This document shows, piece by piece, positions 49,609 through 59,849 of a DNA stretch of 64,000 nt. Numbering within the stretch: the first letter of the stretch is position 1; each line of letters starts with the position of its first letter. The DNA comes from Podospora bellae-mahoneyi (lineage: Eukaryota; Ascomycota; Sordariomycetes; Sordariales; Podosporaceae): positions 2,418,001 to 2,482,000 of the forward strand of contig NC_085881.1 of the NCBI RefSeq assembly GCF_035222275.1, in the 5' to 3' direction. The position numbers and the translations under genes are program-made. The notes beneath the pieces were generated by a model. That model ran no database searches and was not told where the DNA came from. It was given only the letters and a program-made list of their open reading frames with translations.

Positions 49609-50797
49609 TTTGAATGGTTGGGATTGGGACTGCGCCGGAGGTTATGGGATTGGTGGCATTTGATTTTAGAGAGGGATAGGATTTTTATATAGGTTGCCTT
49701 GAAGTTTTGCGACGAGTTGTGGACTTGTTATAAAAGAAAAGTCGAGATGTGTTTGCTGGTAAACCTTGAAGGATGACGTTTGCTCTGCTCTCTGCTCTGT
49801 TCTGCGCCAAAGAGGTGCCTGTTCACATCTCCAGTTCCCTGCACGCGCGTCTCTACATTCACGCCTGGTGTCCAGCTGCCGGATCGGAGACCCAGATTCC
49901 AATTCAACGCTATCCCCTTTGCGTCACGGGACTGGATGGATTGGAGCCTTGGCTGCGCAACGGCATGGTTTTCTCCGATATACTGGCATGCTAACCGCAT
50001 CCAGAATAGGTCCCCAGGGCTTGAGTTTTCCAACATAAAAAGGCCTGCAAAACACAGGTAAAAACAGGTCCTTACCGTGCACTTTATCTCTTCCACACGT
50101 CCCGGAAAACTCTGGAAGGCCCACGTATAGATAGTCGTGTCAAAATTCACAGGGCTATCAGAGCCATCGAGCCATCAGAGCCGCCAGGGCCAGCCGTTAA
50201 AGCCTCAAAACCGTCAAAACTGTCAAAGCCGTCAGGGCCGTCAGGGCTATGGCTGTGAGGTTAGCGATGGCTTCAGCCTACGTGGGTAGTGGTAGTAGTG
50301 GTAGTGATTTGTTTTGAAGAAATCAACATTCAAATTTAGGAAGGGTAGACTTACATATTGAGACCTACTTTTGTGCAGTGTTTTTGGTTCAAACCGATGT
50401 CAGGAATCTCTCGTGGACCTTTTGGCCAGGTCTGGTTAGCGTGCTAGTATATAGGAGAAAATCATGCCGTCGCGTAGCCGGGCTCGATGAGTTGGTCCCC
50501 TCGCCCCCATCCATTGCCCCGCACTCTCAACCACTCACCTCGCTGTCCCGCCTCAAACCCGCCTGAAGACACCCCCTGTAAACCCGCCCCCCCAAGCTCG
50601 GCTCTCACCTGCCGCACGCCCAAGTTGAAACAGAAACGTAGCTTCAACTGATCGAGGTGGCAGCAACAACAGTCCGAGTTCTGGACTTCTCATTTATTTT
50701 CTCTTTTTTCCCCTTCCCCCGCATTCTAGTCTTCAATTGATTCATTCTTCCACTTCTCTCTCCCTCACAGAAACACACCTCACAGAAGCAAGACACA
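49609..50797. promoter_or_regulatory. Divergent intergenic region between TLG1 and the cyclophilin gene
   Basis: About 1.2 kb that should carry both promoters. It contains a 9-bp minisatellite (50151-50253). The last 150 bp before the cyclophilin start are CT-rich (TTTTTTCCCC, CTCTCTCCCTC), as is common upstream of expressed fungal genes. Confidence 0.5.
50151..50253. repeat. Degenerate 9-bp minisatellite, consensus RRGCCGTCA
   Basis: About eleven imperfect units such as AGAGCCATC, AAACCGTCA, AAGCCGTCA and GGGCCGTCA in tandem. The unit is a multiple of three, but no long frame runs through it and it lies between divergent genes. Confidence 0.85.
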
Positions 50798-51544
50798 ATG
50801 TTCAGCCTCAAGCGGGTCGTCCTGACCGCCACCGCCCTCCTGGGTGTGTCGATGGTTGCTTTCTCCCAGGTTGCTGAGGCTGCCAAGGGCCCCAAGATCA
50901 CCCACAAGGTCTACTTCGACATCACCCACGGTGATGAGCCCCTCGGCCGCATCGTCATGGGTCTCTACGGCAAGACCGTCCCCAAGACCGCTGAGAACTT
51001 CCGCGCTCTTGCCACTGGCGAGAAGGGCTTCGGTTATGAGGGGTCTACCTTCCACCGTGTTATCAAGCAGTTTATGATCCAGGGTGGTGACTTCACCAAG
51101 GGTGATGGCACTGGCGGCAAGTCCAGTAAGTGTTTTCCGAGGGTTTTCTTGAGAATGAGACATGGTGTACTGACTAGAATCGCAGTCTACGGCGAAAAGT
51201 TTGCCGATGAGAACTTCAAGCTCAAGCACACCAAGAAGGGCATTCTCTCCATGGCCAACGCCGGAAAGGACACCAACGGCTCCCAGTTCTTCATCACCAC
51301 TGTTGTTACTTCGTACGTTGAACCTGTCCGAAAATACTTTGGAAGGAGCTTTGGCTAACAAGTCCCCTGCAGCTGGCTCGATGGCCGCCACGTCGTCTTC
51401 GGCGAGGTCCTCGAGGGCTACGATATCGTCGAGAAGATCGAGAACGTCAAGACCCAGCCTGGTGACAAGCCCGAGAAGACGGTCAAGATCGCCAAGTCTG
51501 GCGAGCTGGAGGTCCCCGAAGAAGGTATCCACGTGGAACTCTAA
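50798..51544 (+). CDS. ER cyclophilin B-type peptidyl-prolyl isomerase, short form
   Basis: Exons 50798-51125, 51186-51312 and 51373-51544 give 208 residues. Residues 1-28 are a signal peptide ([20 protein letters not shown], then AEA). The cyclophilin fold follows with [20 protein letters not shown] (catalytic Arg, cyclosporin-pocket Phe/Met/Gln), [16 protein letters not shown] and [11 protein letters not shown] (the Trp of the cyclosporin site). It catalyses prolyl isomerisation during folding in the ER. This reading ends in GIHVEL, which resembles an HDEL-type retrieval signal. A donor at 51525 inside the last exon and two good acceptors downstream offer alternative C-termini (see 51525-52031). 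Confidence 0.95.
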
Positions 51545-52031
51545 ACACAGCGTTATTCTTTACATATACCCTTTTTTACTTTCATTCTTAGTGCCGTCCG
51601 TGTGCCCAGGTTTTGCTGTGCTCCTCATCCGCACCTTGTTTGCTGACCGGGGATGTGTTTGCGTACCCAGGCCACGACGACCAAGATGAAAATCGAGAAA
51701 CTATCACCTTTGGAGTTCACAAGGCCGATATGAAGGATATTTCGTCATGAGATTACACACACACACACGAAGCAAAAAGACATGAAATTGATGAAAAACA
51801 CGAGTGCTGATTTATGGGCTTTTGTTCCATTGCGTTCTTGCAGACTTGGATGATGACTCTGCAGAGGTCACCGACGACGTTTATCCGACCGCCCCGATCG
51901 AGAGTAGCGGTTGGGCCATCTGTGGCAAGTTTTTTGTCTTTGCCGCTGTGGTGGCTTCTGTTGTTGGCTATCTTCGCCAACGCCACACGCAAAAGTCTAA
52001 GAAGGCTCGTTATGAGAAGAGCTTGGCGTAG
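51525..52031 (+). CDS. Alternative 3' exons of the cyclophilin gene (membrane-anchored or soluble tail)
   Basis: If the donor at 51525 (GTATCC) is used, the frame can continue at 51844-52031 after acceptor TTGCAG, with a branch-like TGCTGAT about 34 nt before it. That encodes [14 protein letters not shown], a hydrophobic stretch [19 protein letters not shown], and a basic tail [18 protein letters not shown]: a type I membrane anchor, giving 264 residues in total. A second acceptor (TACCCAG) at 51670, with a perfect TGCTGAC branch site at 51641-51647, would instead give [20 protein letters not shown] and stop at 51750. The whole 51545-51843 stretch has no other coding role. Splice use is inferred, not shown. 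Confidence 0.65.
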
Positions 52032-52417
52032 AGAGGATCGTAGGATTAGTGGGGAGCTGGGCCTGAATAGGTATTCCTTCGTGGGAGACATGACAAGCTG
52101 TAGAATAAACTTGGTAAACTTTATGGGCCGAGAGCAACAATTGCTCTGGTTGTAGTCTCAGCATGGTGCTGCTTGTTCTTATTCACTTCATGATTTCGGT
52201 TTACATGCATCACGTGGGCACCCCCGTTTCAAGCATCTTAAATTTTTGGGCTTGTCTATCAACCAAAGCACTCACTCATACATACACACTCACACTCACA
52301 ACTTAATTCTCCACGACCACATCTAACGACCACGTTTGATAGATACAGAAACCCGTTTTCTTCGCCGAACATTACCCCTTTTCACCACCGGGTCATTTGG
52401 AAAAGAAAACAGCCAAA
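52032..52417. promoter_or_regulatory. Intergenic region between the cyclophilin tail and TRM112
   Basis: 386 bp between two plus-strand genes. CACTCA-type repeats and a CACGTG motif near 52,210 lie in the probable TRM112 promoter. No other feature. Confidence 0.5.
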
Positions 52418-52872
52418 ATGAAACTCCTCACCCTCAACTTCCTCACCTGCGCCGTAAAAACCTGCAAGTCCTCCTCGGACTCGTTCCCCCTCCACCCAAA
52501 GGACGCCGAGCTCGCCTCGGACGACGTCGAGGTCAACCCGGAGCTGTTGGTCAACTTGCTTCCGAGGCTGGACTGGAAGGCGCTCAAGACGACGTCCGCA
52601 GAGGTATTTCTCCCCTCATGCATCTATCCGGTATAAGACAAAACTTCAACCATACTGACAGTGAGTGTGTATAGCTCGGCTTCCCCCAACTCCCAGACTC
52701 CCCACCAACCATCGAACAACTCCAATCAGACGACAAGTTGTTGAAAGACCTGCACTCGCTGCTCATGGAGACGAACCTGATGGAGGGCAAGCTCGTCTGC
52801 GGGGTGTGCGGGCATGAGTATGCCGTTCGGGAGGGGATTCCCAACTTTTTGCTGCCGAGTCATTTGGTTTGA
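52418..52872 (+). CDS. TRM112: Trm112, activator subunit of several methyltransferases
   Basis: Exons 52418-52603 and 52675-52872 (71-nt intron) give 127 residues. The start MKLLTLNFLTCAVKTCKSS and the later LVCGVCGHEYAVREGIPNFL are the split zinc-knuckle halves of Trm112; four Cys are present as CxxxxC and CxxC. The protein binds and stabilises Trm9, Trm11, Mtq2 and Bud23, which modify tRNA, release factor eRF1 and 18S rRNA. The length matches the family (about 125-135 residues). Confidence 0.96.
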
Positions 52873-53450
52873 AGTTTCTTCTTTTGGGTGGACGGACAGT
52901 TTGAGGAAGAGCGGGATCGATATTGGGAGGGAAAGGCAAAAAATCACGATTGGGCCCGGGAAAATCGGTGCATATGGTAGAGAAAATAGCTGTTTGCTTA
53001 TGGGAATGTGATGGCATATGGGATGGTGGTTAGGTTGTTCATCTTGTTGATACCAAAAAAAAAATTGCAAAAGGTTCTGAAACACAACCTTTTCCTGATT
53101 TTATCATTGAATACTGGGAAAGACTCGTTACTTCAAAAGTCAATGTGCAATTCCCACTCTCATTCTTGGTTGTCACTGACACCAACCATATTCAGACAAG
53201 AACCTAGTATGAAAATGCCACAACTATGCCCTCGCCCAAGCCATTCCCAACTATCATAACTCCGTCCAGACCAACAAAATGTAGGCCCTAAAGTAATAAA
53301 CAAGACCAAAAAAGGAAAACGACGAAACATATCTATGCTACAAGAGTTACACAGTTCTTCCAATACAGCCCATCCATCCATCCATCCATCCTCCCTTCTT
53401 CATTCACAGTCATACCCATACACACACACCCGCACTTACGCCCAGTATGT
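52873..53450. other. Convergent 3' intergenic region (TRM112 / BIG1)
   Basis: 578 bp between gene ends, containing an A10-type run near 53,057 and a (CATC)5 repeat at 53371-53391. No gene seen. Confidence 0.6.
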
Positions 53451-54507
53451 TTACTGCTGCTTCTTCTGCGCAGCCGGTCCCATCTCCTTATCAAACGCCC
53501 CATACGACACCTCCAAACTAGCCAGCGCCTTCAGCCCAACCGTCAAAATAGCCAGCACAATCACCAGCGTGATCAGCGCCATAAAGATGCCTATTTTTTG
53601 TCATGTCAGCAACCCACTCCTCCCCTTTTCACTTTCCACTTGTAAAGACTTACCAGGAGTAAAAAACTGATACTTCTCAAACAACCCCCTCGTATCCCTC
53701 TCCGTCTCATTCCCCCTCCTATTCACCACCGCCCCCTCAAACTCATCATTCAACCCCCTCTTCAAATCCATATGCCCCGTAGCCACCCCGTCAAACTCAG
53801 ACCTATAAGGCGGCAACTCAGCCGGGTCCGAGAAAACCATAACAGTGTACCCCTCCCCCTCCTCATCAAGGGCAGACATCCTCTCCCCAAGTCTGTGATC
53901 TACACCAACCAATGTCAGCACCACCCTTCACAGTTTGCCATGAAAGAACATACCATTATCCTCCAGAATCTCCACCCTCTCCTTCTCATCTCCCCCCCCA
54001 ACAACAGGAGGAAGACCCCTCATCCTCACCTCCAAAAGCTGCATCGCTCCCCCCTTGACATGTTTGCAGGACTGGGCGACCAGCTCCTTTAGCTCGGTGG
54101 CGGAAATCTGTCCGATAACCTCTGCTACGCTAAAGGCGGACTTTGTGTTTTGGGCGCGGGTGGCCTTGCAGAGGTTGGGCGTGTGGAGGCAGTGTTCCGA
54201 GGTGCGAATGTCTGCCGCGTGGAGGTTGGGTTGGGAGATGAGGATGTACTTGTCTGTTGGGCAGCCGGAGAGGAGGGACTTGGTTGTGGAGAGGACTGAA
54301 GAGGATGTTTGGAGTTGGGGGTTGGAGTTCGGGGTGGGGAGGCTGTAGAGGGAGAGGGGGAGTTAATATTTTGAGGGATATGGAAAGGGGGGAATGGGAA
54401 ACGTACTCGGCGGAGGAGAAGAGGATAAAGGGTGCGGAATCGGTAAAGGCGTTGACGCTGGTTGCTGCTGTGCAGGCCAGCAGGGTGGCTGCTTGGCTGA
54501 TACGCAT
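53451..54507 (-). CDS. BIG1: Big1, ER membrane protein for V-ATPase assembly and beta-1,6-glucan/wall synthesis
   Basis: Four exons on the minus strand (54507-54407, 54342-53954, 53899-53654, 53590-53451) give 291 residues. An N-terminal signal peptide (MRISQAATLLACTAATSVNA) is followed by FTDSAPFILFSSAE and a lumenal domain with the Cys pair CLHTPNLC. The C-terminal anchor FTPGIFMALITLVIVLAILT leads into the short cytosolic tail SYGAFDKEMGPAAQKKQQ, characteristic of the BIG1/Ac45 C-terminal region. KKQQ resembles a dilysine-type ER signal. Yeast Big1 is needed for normal beta-1,6-glucan and resembles the V-ATPase accessory protein Ac45 (ATP6AP1). The gene is cut by three introns of 54-64 nt, and each splice keeps the frame. 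Confidence 0.9.
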
Positions 54508-54959
54508 CGTGTTGTTGGTGTAGGTGAACAGATTGGCTTCAACCGGGAGAGAAGTGAGGTGAACTTGGCCTCTCTGTCGTTGCTTGAATCGCGAGGGGTG
54601 TTCGATGTTGTATGGTCAGGAAGGTATTCAACACAAATGTCGCGGATGGAGGAAGCTGTCTGCGACAAGTAAGGTATGCAGCTGGCTGGGATGGATGATG
54701 CAGCTCGGTCTCGCTCCCGTCGTATCCACCAAACCCAAGCCAAGACAGGCGCCACCACCAACGGGGCCCCTGCCTGCCACCCGCTGCTGCAAACCAGGCG
54801 GTGTGGGGCGGCAAGAATCCCGATAACACCAGCCCGCGCCGTTAGCGAAAAGTTACAGGGGATCAATATCGCCAAAATTACAGTTGCTGGGCCATCAACT
54901 CAACCTTCTCAACATCCCACCTCCATCCCGTCACAACCACCTCCCAATTGCTCCCCAAA
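54508..54959. promoter_or_regulatory. Divergent promoter region between BIG1 and RRP17
   Basis: 452 bp separate the two start codons, so a shared promoter is likely. No TATA box stands out. Confidence 0.55.
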
Positions 54960-55742
54960 ATGGACGGAACCGCCGCCATGTTCGCCCAACCGGGCATGTT
55001 CATCCAGCCCCGAGTCCGCAAAACAGCCCCTCCACCCCCCAAGAAGCGCAAAGTCCAGCACGCCGTCGAAGAAGTCACATTCGACCGTACAGCCCGCGAA
55101 GAATACCTGACCGGGTTCCACAAGCGCAAGCTAGAGCGGAAGAGACACGCGCAGCAAATTGCCGAGCAAAAGGCCCGGGAAGAAAGAATTGAGACGAGGA
55201 AGCAGGTGAGGAGGAGCAGCAGACTTTTGGTTTTCCATGGGAATATCTAAAACAGCCTTATTCTGACATGTGTGTGTCTACTATGGTAACAGATTAGGGA
55301 AGAGCGTAAACAAGCCCTTGAAGAGCACGTCCAGACCATTCAGCAAATTCTCCGCGAAGCCGAGGCAGCCGGGACAGGTACAGCAGGCAAAGACGGGGAA
55401 GAGGACGAGGAATGGGGCGGCCTGTCTGACGACGAGGTGGTGGAGGCGCCCATTGACATGGAGGAGGAGTACATTGATGAAGACAAATACACCACCGTTA
55501 CCGTCGAGGCTGTTAGTGTGGACCGGGACGGTCTGCACAAACCAAAAGCTGTCTCTTCCGACGACGACGAGGAGTCCAAAACAGAGAAGCCAGAAGACGA
55601 AGACAAACAAGCGACCAAGGGCGCGAAGCGTCCCAAAGAGCAAAAGAAAAAAAAGAAGTTTCGATATGAAACCAAGTTCGACAGACAGCTCACAGAGAGA
55701 AAGCAAAAGGCCAAAAAGAGGAAGGCAAGAGGGGTGGAATAA
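54960..55742 (+). CDS. RRP17: Rrp17 (Nol12 family) ribosomal RNA-processing protein
   Basis: Exons 54960-55205 and 55293-55742 (87-nt intron, phase 0) give 231 residues. Near the N-terminus PPPPKKRKV is a monopartite nuclear localisation signal. The Nol12 core follows: VTFDRTAREEYLTGFHKRKL and a long basic helix that continues across the intron (ARQ...IREERKQALEEHVQTI). The C-terminal half has alternating acidic (DEEDEEW, SDDDEES) and basic blocks and ends KFRYETKFDRQLTERKQKAK, also diagnostic. Yeast Rrp17 is a 5'-3' exonuclease or cofactor in 60S subunit maturation in the nucleolus. Confidence 0.92.
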
Positions 55743-56023
55743 TACAGACACGGCAGCAATAAACATCTTCAGGGGATTGCGGTACCATGACCACCATGTG
55801 CTTGGGGTAATTGTGTGTGTTTGTGTTGTAAAAAGCCGCAAAAACTAAATACTGTAGGCAGTGGGAAAACCAGTCCAAACATCCTCCTTCTGTCTCCATC
55901 AATCGACATACGGCGTTGAAAACCTCACACCCGAGAACCACAGCCCGAGCATGTTTGTGACGAAAAGATGCCGCCGACGAGACCTGTCCCGTACCCAACA
56001 ACAGCAAGCTGGATGAGCGCCGC

Positions 56024-56802
56024 TTAGATGTTGCCAATCTCGTTTTGGAAGTCCTCCAGCTCCTTCTGGACGGTGGCGTACTTCTTGGCCATCTCCTCGT
56101 ACTTGGACTCCCACTGATCGCGCTCCTGCTCGAGAGCCTGGACTTTCCGCTCGAAGTGTCCGGCCTTGACGTCGGTCTGTCGCAACCTATGGTGAGGTAG
56201 ATGAGGTTAGCATTGGTCATGACGCCGAATAGGTGTAGACAAGAGGCGGCATACTTCTCGTTGGCCTCGCGCAAAGTCTTATCTGCTTGCTCAGCCTCTT
56301 CCTCGAGAAGTTGGAGTCTCCGAGTCAGCGTTTCGTTCTGGGTTCCGTGCTGCGCGCCTTCGCTGGCAGCGCTCTTGAGGTCCTTGACCTGAGTTTCGTA
56401 TTTCTCTACCTCGGACTCTAGAACGCTGTTCTTGTGCGTAAGGGAGATGATCTCCTGCTCCTTCTGGAGGTTCTCCTGCTCGAGCGCCTTGACCTTGGCC
56501 TGGAGCTCTTCGACCTTGGCAGCAGATTCCTCAGACTCCAAACGGAGCTGGGTCATTTTCTATGAGTTCACATGGCGCATGTTAGCTCGCTGGAGCAAAA
56601 CAGAGCCGTTGCAACAACAACATCCGTGGGCAAACCACAGCAACGACACTGGCACCGGCACCAGCAACACCGAAACACCAAATGGCGGTCTCTCGTGATG
56701 GTGGTGGGTTGTAGTAGGGGGGAACCTGATGGTGGGGCGCCAAACAAGGGTCCATCTCTCGAATGTTCCAAGACACTCAACTCACCTCCTTGATGCGATC
56801 CA
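56024..56802 (-). CDS. Tropomyosin
   Basis: Three exons on the minus strand, 56802-56785 (only six codons, MDRIKE), 56559-56255 and 56186-56024, give exactly 161 residues, the usual size of short fungal tropomyosin. The product is a continuous heptad coiled coil (KMTQLRLESEESAAKVEEL... KELEDFQNEIGNI) with no other domain. It polymerises end to end along formin-nucleated actin cables and serves polarised growth and cytokinesis. The first intron is 225 nt, much longer than others in this window, and separates the six-codon exon. N-terminal acetylation of MD is expected from the family. Confidence 0.95.
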
Positions 56803-57408
56803 TGGTGGTGTTGGGTGTGTGGAAAAGGTCGGTTTGGTTGTAGAGAGGAGGACGAGTTGTTAGTGTTCGAGAAAGAAGTCGCGGGTTTGCAGATGTTCAA
56901 GTTGAAAGTCGGATGTGTTGGGTAATAAAAGGAGAAGTAAGTGGGTGGATGAGAGCTGGCAAATGTTGGTGGATTAGGTAGGAAATGAAGACAAGGAAGT
57001 GCCCCTCACCTGGCTCACCCTCCACCCCCCTCCACTCCCTCCTCCTGGCCAGCGGCCGCGTTTCCATTTGCTGCCGACGGGTGGCAGTCACTTGTCTGAT
57101 CACCACCCCCAGCCTAAAAGGTGGGGCACTGTTGTCGAGCTGCACCAAGAGCATTCGGCTGCTGCGCCGTTGCTCTGCCAACCAACTTGTTCTTTTTACG
57201 GATGCCGGGGGACAGAGTGAGACGCGACCAACACGGCCAGACGCCGCGACCAACCACTGCAAATAGAAATCATTCCACCCTCCTTGTGAAACGGGACATG
57301 CCAAACGACCTCTAGACTTCGGACAACAGCAACAGCAACCACGACGCACACTCGACACTCGACAATCGCCAGCTGGGAGGCTATTCCCAGATTCAACCCG
57401 CTGGGACA
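56803..57408. promoter_or_regulatory. Divergent intergenic region between tropomyosin and the securin-like gene
   Basis: 606 bp between two start codons. GC-rich middle; no clear TATA box. Both promoters should lie here. Confidence 0.55.
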
Positions 57409-58775
57409 ATGCTGGCAGCCCACCACGACCAGGAGAATGTGTACGTGCACCAGGCCGGCGCCTCTAATAAACAGCTGGGAGCCAAAACCCCTGGCGCCCG
57501 CTATCCGAAAACCCCCCTGAAAATCCCACTCAACGACGAGAATGCCAACCACGGACTCGGAGGAGGCAAAGGAGGGCTATTGCAGACCAAAGGAAACAAT
57601 GTATTGGTAAAGTCGGGCAAGCAGGTCTTGGTGACGCCAGCGGGTGAGCTTATTTTCTTGCTTTTGCCAATTGTGCAGAGTTCTTCGCTAACAAACATGC
57701 AGCACCCCAAACTGGTCGAGCCCCTCTCGGGAACAAAACCACCAATGGCAAGGCTCGGGCAACTCAGAATACCCAGGGCGGGAAGGGAACTGCTCTCAAG
57801 ACACCGGGACAGAGGCCGACAACTGCTCAACGACCAAAGCAGGCTGCGCCCCAAACTGGGCCAGCCAAAGTCGAGGTCCGTGCCGATGTTCAGCCTCCCA
57901 TTAAGGCCGATGACGAGGTCGAGTACTGTCCACCAAAGCCCAGGGACTTGCCTTACGAATCCGATGTGCTGCCCGATGGCGTATTAACATTCCAGGGGTT
58001 GAAGCCTGAGAACCTCTTCAACGACTACTATCGGTACTACTTCAATCGTGTGGATGGCCAGGGAAAATCGGCCTTGGAAAGGGAAATGGAAGAGCGGCAA
58101 CAGCGAAAGTTTGCGCGTGGTGATGAGCAGATTCGCTTGGACATGGAGGGGTTTGACTGGAGCGTGGGGGATGCCCCAGAGAGCCGTGATGTATTTCAGA
58201 AACGGCAGGAGACCATCAAGGTGGAAGCTATCCCGGTTGTCAAGAAAGTCACTGGGTTGGGGTCAAGACCGCCGTCCACGATTGCCTCCCGTAGAGCAGC
58301 CTCGGCTCTTGCTGCACCAATCAACTCCATCCGCGGTGCGCCTGGGAAGACCGCGATATTGGCTCCTAAGCCGCAGCCACGAGGCTTGCTGTTGCCCAAG
58401 AGAAAGCCAGCCGACAACATTCTCCAACCTGGTACATTCACGCGGGATACGGCATCTTCAATAATAGCCTCGCGCAATACACTCGGTTACAGCAAGGGCC
58501 GTTCTGCCTCTTCAGCAATTCATGGGAAAAAAGAGTCGGTCACCCGAATGCCAGAGGTTGCCCCAAAACCTCGCCCTTTGAGCCGCTGTCTGAGCACAGC
58601 TTCTTCTGGTTCCGATGCGACGATAACGCCGGCTCGTTTTGCCCAGTCTTCGCAAGACTGGAAGAGACCCGACTTTCTCTCGATATTTGATGTGGAGGAC
58701 GATGACAGCGCTGCGAGCACAGCAGTGCCCCAAGTTGATGATGAGGAGGAATTCCAAATGTCCACAGACTTTTAG
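57409..58775 (+). CDS. Probable securin (Cut2/Pds1-like separase inhibitor)
   Basis: Exons 57409-57643 and 57703-58775 (59-nt intron) give 435 residues. No folded domain is evident. The order of short motifs resembles fission yeast Cut2: an N-terminal QENVY segment, a basic KTPGARYPKTPLKIPL region, the destruction-box-like GRAPLGNKT (R84-L87) compared with RAPLGS in Cut2, EYCPPKPRDLP (about residues 152-162) compared with EYMPP in Cut2, and a C-terminal PRPLSRCLS (about 369) compared with RRPLSRSIH. The middle (TFQGLKPENLFNDYYRYYF, then EMEERQQRKFARGDEQIRLD) would be the separase-contacting part. Securin blocks separase until the APC/C degrades it at anaphase. The motif comparison is from memory and unaligned. 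If wrong, this remains a conserved fungal disordered protein of unknown function. Confidence 0.75.
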
Positions 58776-59849
58776 ACAGCAACTTGATACAGGCATATTC
58801 ATTGGAGTAAGGTTGGTTGTGTTCGGATATGGCGTTGGAAGCTAGTTGCACGGTTTCTAGCATCAACTGGGCTTGCTGGGTTTTTGGTTGTAGGGGTATT
58901 TGTTTTCGGGTTTATGTTGGAGATTACGGATGTGGGAAAGGGTAGGGAATCAGCACTTCGGAATTTGGACGTTATCCAATTTATGTCTCTCTTACTTTGT
59001 AATTGATAGGGTCCAACAAGACATTTGCAGGAAGGCTCTTTCCAAACAAAAGCATTGCTATACGAATAAAATAAACATAAGATGATGTCATCGTGACTTC
59101 TCTTGGTTTAACTCTGTGATTCCTTTTCCAAGTCAACTTAACTGTGTACAACTACCCGGCTCGTTGCGTGGCAGCCACATCTCCGCGTAACGGAAAGTCG
59201 TGACCTGGAGGCAGCCTGGTCAATGACCCTGATGACCCCTTTTGTGGACTCTCAATGGATGCCCCATCAACCCCTTTTCACCAATCTTCCAGAGCTGTCA
59301 CGTGCTCCTCGCCAGGCCGCCACAGCTGGAAATCAGGGCAGGACAGCTGCGCCACCACGGCCACCCCTTCCACCAGCTACTTACGCTTGGGCCATCCAGG
59401 CACGGGCATTGGCGCTGAATGCCAACCGTTTTAGGTTTAGCGAGACAATGGCTCGCGACTTCATCCTCCTGAACATTGCAATGTCTGAACTTCACTTCTG
59501 CCTTTGACAAAGAATCGTGCCGTTGAGCTCAATCACCACAGCGTCTTCTCGGTCGCCAACAACAGCGGATTGTCGACATCCATCTCTGCCGGCGCCAGAG
59601 TTCATTTACTCGTCTTCGCCAAGCATCCAACACCGCCCATCCTTTTTTTTGCGGCGCGGTCTCCGAGATCCTCCCTCCCTTTGTCGGCAAAACTTCTGTC
59701 GCGTTGAGGGCCCCCGTGCGCGTCATTTCCGGCCATATCGCACCTCCTCCAAGTCCACCCTCATCCATGAATGGTATCCTTCCGCGCCGTCGCTTCGAGA
59801 TATGATGGTTGGAGGACGGAGGGAGCGATAACAGGTATTCTCTCTCGCA
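58776..59849. promoter_or_regulatory. Intergenic region upstream of SET1
   Basis: About 1.1 kb: the 3' UTR of the securin-like gene, then the SET1 promoter. The open frame 59223-59507 + has no recognisable domain and is treated as chance. Confidence 0.5.

Noticed and set aside
59223-59507. 94-codon plus-strand frame upstream of SET1
   Set aside because: No domain; lies in the SET1 promoter/leader region. It could be an upstream frame but there is no evidence of use.
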